A stretch of 54,977 nucleotides of DNA, taken from Oscillospiraceae bacterium. Its GTDB lineage: Bacteria; Bacillota; Clostridia; Oscillospirales; Acutalibacteraceae. A program made the translations under genes and the position numbers. Shown here in pieces: positions 50,311 through 54,977 of this stretch (position 1 is the first letter of the stretch; each line of letters starts with the position of its first letter). The DNA is taken from contig SVOI01000010.1 in assembly GCA_015066465.1 (NCBI GenBank), positions 1 through 54,977 of the forward strand, written 5' to 3'. The notes below the pieces were generated by a model, which was not told the DNA's origin, ran no database searches, and saw only the letters and a program-made list of their open reading frames with translations.

Positions 50311-53300
50311 TTAAGCAACTTTATCAGGAATAGCTTTGTTAACAATAGCTGAGAAGTCGCCCTTATCCATTGCGTTGTTAACCTGAAGGTCACCAGCGAT
50401 AAGGTAAATACCATCGAGTGAAGCCTGGTCATTTACGCAAAGGTCAGCAATCATACAGTCAAGGGCGTCGATAACGCCGTCACCAGTAACGTCACCTTCA
50501 ACGATAAGCTTGATTGTAGCAACTGGAACGTTAACACCACCAACACTCTGAAGGATTGTAACTGTAGCACCTGTACCTACTGGAATCTTTTCTAAGTTAG
50601 CATCACTTGTAGCTGAATATTTTGCATCGAGTGAAACTTCAACTGTGCAGCCTGTAACTGCTAATGCATCAGCAACAGCTTTCTTAAATTGTTTAGCTTC
50701 AATCTTCTTAGTGTAGATGTTTTCAGTAACTGGATTACCTGATTCATCCTCTTCACCAGTTGCAATAGCTGTAGAATCAACACCTGAAGGTTTCTTAGAA
50801 GCGAAGTCGTTGAACTCTAACTTAGCAAGAGCTGCTTTGAGTTCATCAGCTGCATCGTCGATTTCATCCTGGTCATGCTTGCTGTAAGATGTAGCAACTA
50901 CGTCTTTAGCAGCACCTGGGAAGATTTCTGTGCCGTTAACTTCATAACCGAGAGCTGCAAGAACTCTACCGAAGTCAACGTCTGCATTCTTGTAGTAAGA
51001 AGCATTCTTAACAGCATTTTCAGCTTGTGCAATAAGTTCTTTAAGTTCTGAGTAATCAGCTTCGTTATCTTTAGTAACTAAGTTGTTACGTGCAACCTGA
51101 AGAGCATATTTTGCATTGAAGATTACGTCTTGTGAAGCACTATTCATAGCAGCTTCAGCATTACTGAGAGCTTTTGAGTAAACTGCCCAGCTCATATCTG
51201 AATAGTTACCTTGTGTAGTACCGATAGTTGCTTTTGCAGATTCGATTTCTTTTGAAAGGTAAGTATTAACTACGCCACCTTCACGAGGAAGAAGTCTTTG
51301 TGACATTCTTGTTGCAAGGTTCTGAATCTGAGCAATATCAAGAGTTGTATATCCACCGTATTCTTTTGTTACGTCTGAATATCTCTTCTGAGCTGCAGCA
51401 GCTTCTTCTTCATTGAGGTCAACGAAAAGAGCCTTGATATATTTCTCGTAAGCATCACCTTTAATAAGGTCAGCATTTTCTTTTACAGACATTGAGTTGT
51501 ATTCAAATTTCTGTGTTGGAAGACCTGCTTCAAATTCTCTCTGAAGTTCGAAAGCATGGTTAGCATCCTTTACTGCATCCTGGTAACGAGACCATCTGTA
51601 AAGCATGTGAGTTCTGTAATCTTTACCATCAAGAGTAGTCTTAATAGAATTGATTGTTGTCTCAAGTTTAGCAATAGCAGCATCAACTGTTTCAAGACCT
51701 GCTGCAGCTTGTTCTGCAGGAGTATACTTTGTTGCTTCGAGAGCTGCAATAGCAGACTTAAGTTGTTCATAAACTGGCTTTGCATCTGTTACAAAGCTAT
51801 TATCAATACCAGGGTTCCAAGCAACTGCTATACCCTGTGCAAGAAGACCTAAGTATGTGTTATAAGCATTTGCATCCTTATAACCCTCTGGGCGTCTGTT
51901 AAGACCTGTTTCTTCGTTAACTAAGTCACGAAGTAAATTCATATACTCAGCGTTATAAATCTTAATATAAGTTGTTGGGAGAGTTGTGTGGCCGCCTTCA
52001 GAATCATTGTGCCAACCACGATAATATCTTGTACCCCAGCTCTTATATGTTGCATAGAATTTATAAGTGAATGAGAGTGTCTGACCCTCTACACCAGGAG
52101 CTGTGTAATTTGCTGCATCAAATGTAATAGGAGCAAATGGGTAATTTGTTTCTTCATCACAATCATCATTACCTGAGTTTACAACTGCAAAACCATTACC
52201 AGGTTGTGACTGTGCTTCGAATTGATATTCCTTACCGCCATTACTCTTACCATTGTAGAATCTTGCGATGCTGTCATTGCCATTTATAGATGCCATATTA
52301 TCTGTATCAGCGAAAACAACAGCTTTCTTAAAGAAGAATTCGTAATCGTCATCGTTTACGTGGTAATATTCTTCGCCATCATAAGCAAAGTATGTGAAGT
52401 ATGCCTTTGAGTATGACTTACCGTTATCCATTAAGTTACCGTCTTCGTCAGTTACCTGATAAACAACGTCAATTCTGTCACCCAAACCAGCTGCTGGAAT
52501 AGTACCTGTAAGAGTAAATGTCTTACTTTGACCATAAGCAAGATTACCTGCATAACCGCTACCTACAGTAATACCCTGAGCAGAAGTGATTGACTGTACG
52601 TTATAAGCATATTGTTCGTCCTGAACACGAGCGCCGTCTTTCATATAACCACGCCAAATACCACGAGAACCGTTAGTAAGAGTTACTGTGTAGTTAAGAG
52701 TACCGTTTGAAGCGTATGTTACTTCGTTAATGTTCATTGTTGGTGAACGAAGAGCCTGTTCTGAACCCCAGTCATCAACGAATGCTGCAACAATTGGAAG
52801 AGCATTTGGAAGAAGACCAGTTTTAACGCTGTTAAGACCATCAAGAAGATTAATGATAATTGTCTTGAGGTTAGCCTGTGTAACAGCTGCATTAAGTGAA
52901 GATGTTACAGGGAAGAGCTTTCTGCCAAAGATAACAGAGATAAGTCTGTTAACAAGGTTATCAAGAAGTTGATTGATAATATTTGTTGCACCAAGAAGGT
53001 TGTCGTCTCTCTTATTTCTACCGAATGTACCGAGAAGAACTTCAAGGTCAAGGTCATCAATTACGTCAATAAGTCTGTCAAATACCATCTTAACGTCAAG
53101 TGCATAAGCTTCTGATGAAACGTTGCAAAGAAGACCAAGTGGGAGAATCTTATTGAGAATTGTTGAAAGAATTGTGAATGCATTACCTGCATAGTTGTTA
53201 GCAACAGTAACTTTATCTGTCTTATAATCGTATGCTGTTACGCAACGAACAGAGTTAAGAGTTGTTGGGTCACAGCCAGCAAGAATACTTGTGTTGCCTT

Positions 53301-54977
53301 CACCAACGTAGTTAACTGCATAGTCAACAATTTCTTCAAGAACACCCATATAAGCTGGGTCGCCTTTAGCAACTGCATATTCTTTAACTTGTTTAAGTGT
53401 AGCAGCATCAAGAGCGATGTTGCAGATATTATCAAGGTAAGTAGCACCTAAATCAAGACCCATATTAAGAAGAAGTTCAATCCACTTTTCAGAACTCATA
53501 GTTTTGAACTTTCTGCCAGTTTTAAGAGAAGCATCTTCAAAAATCTGGTCGTCATAGTTGATTTGTGGTGTAAGGTCTGAAAGGAATTCTCTTACGAGAA
53601 GAACAGCTGTCTGTTCAATCTGAAGACCATCTGTGAACATATCAACATCATAAACGAGCTGTGGTAAAACGTCACCTAAGAGAGGAAGGAGGATATAAGC
53701 GATAAGACCTTCTCTGCCTTTTGCATCGTTACCGAATTCATCAATTTTTGCAACGAATTCTGGTGTTGCTTTAAATGTATTAAGATCAACGTAAGCTTCG
53801 TTTCTGCCAAAGAACATAAATGTGAAGTTCTTAAGAAGGAACTTTGCTGTTGTCATAAGGTTTTCATTGAAGTTTGAGTTGTCGCCATCTTTCCAGATAT
53901 CTGTTACTTTAATACCGAGAACGTCGAAGTTAATAGCGTTATCGAAAAGAACATAGATAAGGTGGTTAAGGCAACCAATGATTGAACCATACTTTGGAAT
54001 TAATGTGTCAAAGTCAATTGTATCACCTGTGAGGTTGTAATCCCAGTTAACAAGGTTAAAGAGAGAATCTGTTCCACCGATGTTTGCACGTTGGAAAATA
54101 TCTTTCTGAACTGTGATTGCATTACCTTCTTCGTCAACAGCGCCTGTATCTACAGTTTTGTAGCCTCTGTAGTACCAAGTGCCATCAACCTTCCACATCT
54201 GAGCGTTGCAGAAGTAGTTTTTAACTAAAGCAACTTTATCAGCTGAAGCAGTTGCTACGTCAATATAACCAGTACCTGCTTTTGTGATTTTTGCAATTTC
54301 AGCAGCATCTGCTGTTTCATCAAGAGTTACAAAATCAGCACCTAAAGCTCTCATTAAGTTTTTCTTAAGGTCGTTGTTAAGGAAAACTGTACCAAAATCT
54401 TCATAAGCAATCTGAAGAAGGCTATCAAGAAGAGAGAATACTGAGTTGTTTGTAAGAGTTAAATCTTTATCTGCGATTTTAGAAGCATCAAGAATGTATG
54501 AGTTCATATCCCATACTTTTTTGCCACTTTCATCATATGTGTAGCTCTGAGGCTTTGTAAGGAGACCTCTTAATGCTGTGTTGATAATTTCATCAAGTGA
54601 GTCAACATCTGTAGGAAGAGTGCCGTGCTCCTCAGCATTTTTATCAAATCTACCTTGTTCATCATATGAACCGTGGATGAGTAAATCATAAACCATATTT
54701 ACTGCAAAGCCAGGAAGGTTACCAACAATGTCGTTGATATCACCAAGGTCAACGAATGAGCCAACGATACCTAAGTCAATACCGTTACCACCGTCAAGAC
54801 CATAAGCTGCTTTACCAAGAATGTCTGAGTTGTCATCAAGGAACTGAAGCAAATTGTAAACGAGCTGCAAGTCACCTGTTTTAGCACGTGTCTGCTTACC
54901 TTTAACTGCATTCAAGTTAAGGTTTTTAAGGTCGCCACCAGCAAGACCTTTAATGCCGTTTACAGAGTCGAGGGTTT
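50311..54977 (-). CDS. Very large secreted protein with FIVAR-like and dockerin-like regions (5' end cut)
   Basis: At least 1554 codons; the frame stays open to the window edge, so the true start and any signal peptide lie beyond it. The visible N-terminal 750 residues are a helical region of unknown family with many Leu, Asp and Asn (LLDSLLQIAYEDFGTVFLNN). A beta domain (about 790-1000) follows. Then come helical FIVAR-like segments (about 1090-1440; LKELIAQAENAVKNASYY and DEIDDAADELKAALAKL). The C-terminus has a dockerin-like VEGDVTGDGVIDALDCMIA with a degenerate second loop, close to that of the giant protein at 16133. It is upstream of the dockerin/cohesin/peptide operon. Probably a surface or matrix protein. 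Confidence 0.75.
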   Translation of the reverse strand, partial: TLDSVNGIKGLAGGDLKNLNLNAVKGKQTRAKTGDLQLVYNLLQFLDDNSDILGKAAYGLDGGNGIDLGIVGSFVDLGDINDIVGNLPGFAVNMVYDLLIHGSYDEQGRFDKNAEEHGTLPTDVDSLDEIINTALRGLLTKPQSYTYDESGKKVWDMNSYILDASKIADKDLTLTNNSVFSLLDSLLQIAYEDFGTVFLNNDLKKNLMRALGADFVTLDETADAAEIAKITKAGTGYIDVATASADKVALVKNYFCNAQMWKVDGTWYYRGYKTVDTGAVDEEGNAITVQKDIFQRANIGGTDSLFNLVNWDYNLTGDTIDFDTLIPKYGSIIGCLNHLIYVLFDNAINFDVLGIKVTDIWKDGDNSNFNENLMTTAKFLLKNFTFMFFGRNEAYVDLNTFKATPEFVAKIDEFGNDAKGREGLIAYILLPLLGDVLPQLVYDVDMFTDGLQIEQTAVLLVREFLSDLTPQINYDDQIFEDASLKTGRKFKTMSSEKWIELLLNMGLDLGATYLDNICNIALDAATLKQVKEYAVAKGDPAYMGVLEEIVDYAVNYVGEGNTSILAGCDPTTLNSVRCVTAYDYKTDKVTVANNYAGNAFTILSTILNKILPLGLLCNVSSEAYALDVKMVFDRLIDVIDDLDLEVLLGTFGRNKRDDNLLGATNIINQLLDNLVNRLISVIFGRKLFPVTSSLNAAVTQANLKTIIINLLDGLNSVKTGLLPNALPIVAAFVDDWGSEQALRSPTMNINEVTYASNGTLNYTVTLTNGSRGIWRGYMKDGARVQDEQYAYNVQSITSAQGITVGSGYAGNLAYGQSKTFTLTGTIPAAGLGDRIDVVYQVTDEDGNLMDNGKSYSKAYFTYFAYDGEEYYHVNDDDYEFFFKKAVVFADTDNMASINGNDSIARFYNGKSNGGKEYQFEAQSQPGNGFAVVNSGNDDCDEETNYPFAPITFDAANYTAPGVEGQTLSFTYKFYATYKSWGTRYYRGWHNDSEGGHTTLPTTYIKIYNAEYMNLLRDLVNEETGLNRRPEGYKDANAYNTYLGLLAQGIAVAWNPGIDNSFVTDAKPVYEQLKSAIAALEATKYTPAEQAAAGLETVDAAIAKLETTINSIKTTLDGKDYRTHMLYRWSRYQDAVKDANHAFELQREFEAGLPTQKFEYNSMSVKENADLIKGDAYEKYIKALFVDLNEEEAAAAQKRYSDVTKEYGGYTTLDIAQIQNLATRMSQRLLPREGGVVNTYLSKEIESAKATIGTTQGNYSDMSWAVYSKALSNAEAAMNSASQDVIFNAKYALQVARNNLVTKDNEADYSELKELIAQAENAVKNASYYKNADVDFGRVLAALGYEVNGTEIFPGAAKDVVATSYSKHDQDEIDDAADELKAALAKLEFNDFASKKPSGVDSTAIATGEEDESGNPVTENIYTKKIEAKQFKKAVADALAVTGCTVEVSLDAKYSATSDANLEKIPVGTGATVTILQSVGGVNVPVATIKLIVEGDVTGDGVIDALDCMIADLCVNDQASLDGIYLIAGDLQVNNAMDKGDFSAIVNKAIPDKVA

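Noticed and set aside
47835..54977. Cellulosome gene cluster
   Set aside because: Cohesin- and dockerin-like domains are present, but no plant-cell-wall hydrolase or typical scaffoldin repeat is seen, and the dockerins are half degenerate.
1..54977. tRNA, rRNA, T-box or other common structured RNA
   Set aside because: No conserved tRNA, rRNA or T-box segments were recognised on either strand; reading by eye could miss diverged small RNAs.

Overview
The window looks like a chromosomal segment of an A+T-rich, spore-forming, anaerobic clostridium, most like the gut Oscillospiraceae/Ruminococcus group. The signs are SpoVAD, Gram-positive rnpA/yidD/yidC order, dockerin-like domains, strong Shine-Dalgarno sites, an iron-dependent lactaldehyde reductase and a fused BY-kinase. 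No rRNA, tRNA, CRISPR array, phage or complete IS was seen. The right edge cuts a gene, and the left edge holds only the first codons of another.

Region 1 (1-16.1 kb) is mainly housekeeping. A minus-strand unit rpmH-rnpA-yidD-yidC-(jag) is divergent from mrp and a secreted transglutaminase-like dockerin protein. Then come a trmO/FliB-like pair, a GGDEF/pyrophosphatase/hybrid-kinase operon, spoVAD with a 47-aa membrane peptide, a DUF4143 ATPase, fucO and a GH125 mannosidase.

Region 2 (16.1-23.2 kb) is one 2366-aa secreted protein with about 26 Cys/His repeats. It is flanked by two copies of the same terminator-like hairpin.

Region 3 (23.6-41.6 kb, minus strand) is a type IV pilus/type II secretion-like apparatus. 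In transcription order it encodes a PilP/GspC-like protein, a LysM protein with secretin-type N-domains but no secretin pore, PilT, PilC, PilM, PilN, PilO and PilB. Three very large prepilin-like proteins follow: a GspK/PilX-like one lacking Glu5, a 1249-aa one, and one ending in a CFI-box C-terminal domain. The pilin genes are separated by repeat elements and a DUF559 nuclease-like gene. No ordinary small major pilin or prepilin peptidase lies in the window.

Region 4 (42.1-55 kb, minus strand) carries a Wzz/BY-kinase and a probable peptide-tagging system. The latter has two tiny precursor-like peptides (38 and 51 aa, overlooked by size-limited gene calling) with a YxxPx[L/I] leader motif, a HPr-kinase-like protein, a PqqD-like protein, an S26 peptidase and a family-5 nucleotidyltransferase. 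This resembles the tailoring half of a lasso-peptide cluster without the cyclase. The peptides follow directly on secreted cohesin-like and dockerin-like genes and a >1550-aa secreted protein cut by the window edge.

The intergenic DNA of regions 2-4 is full of repeats. There are three copies of a ~270-350 bp nested-palindrome element, two full copies of a ~246 bp element with heptad-repeat ends, small hairpins with compensatory stem changes, and many period-7 tandem repeats of unrelated sequence. The most promising new biology is the pore-less secretin-like pilus apparatus and the cyclase-less peptide kinase/nucleotidyltransferase locus.
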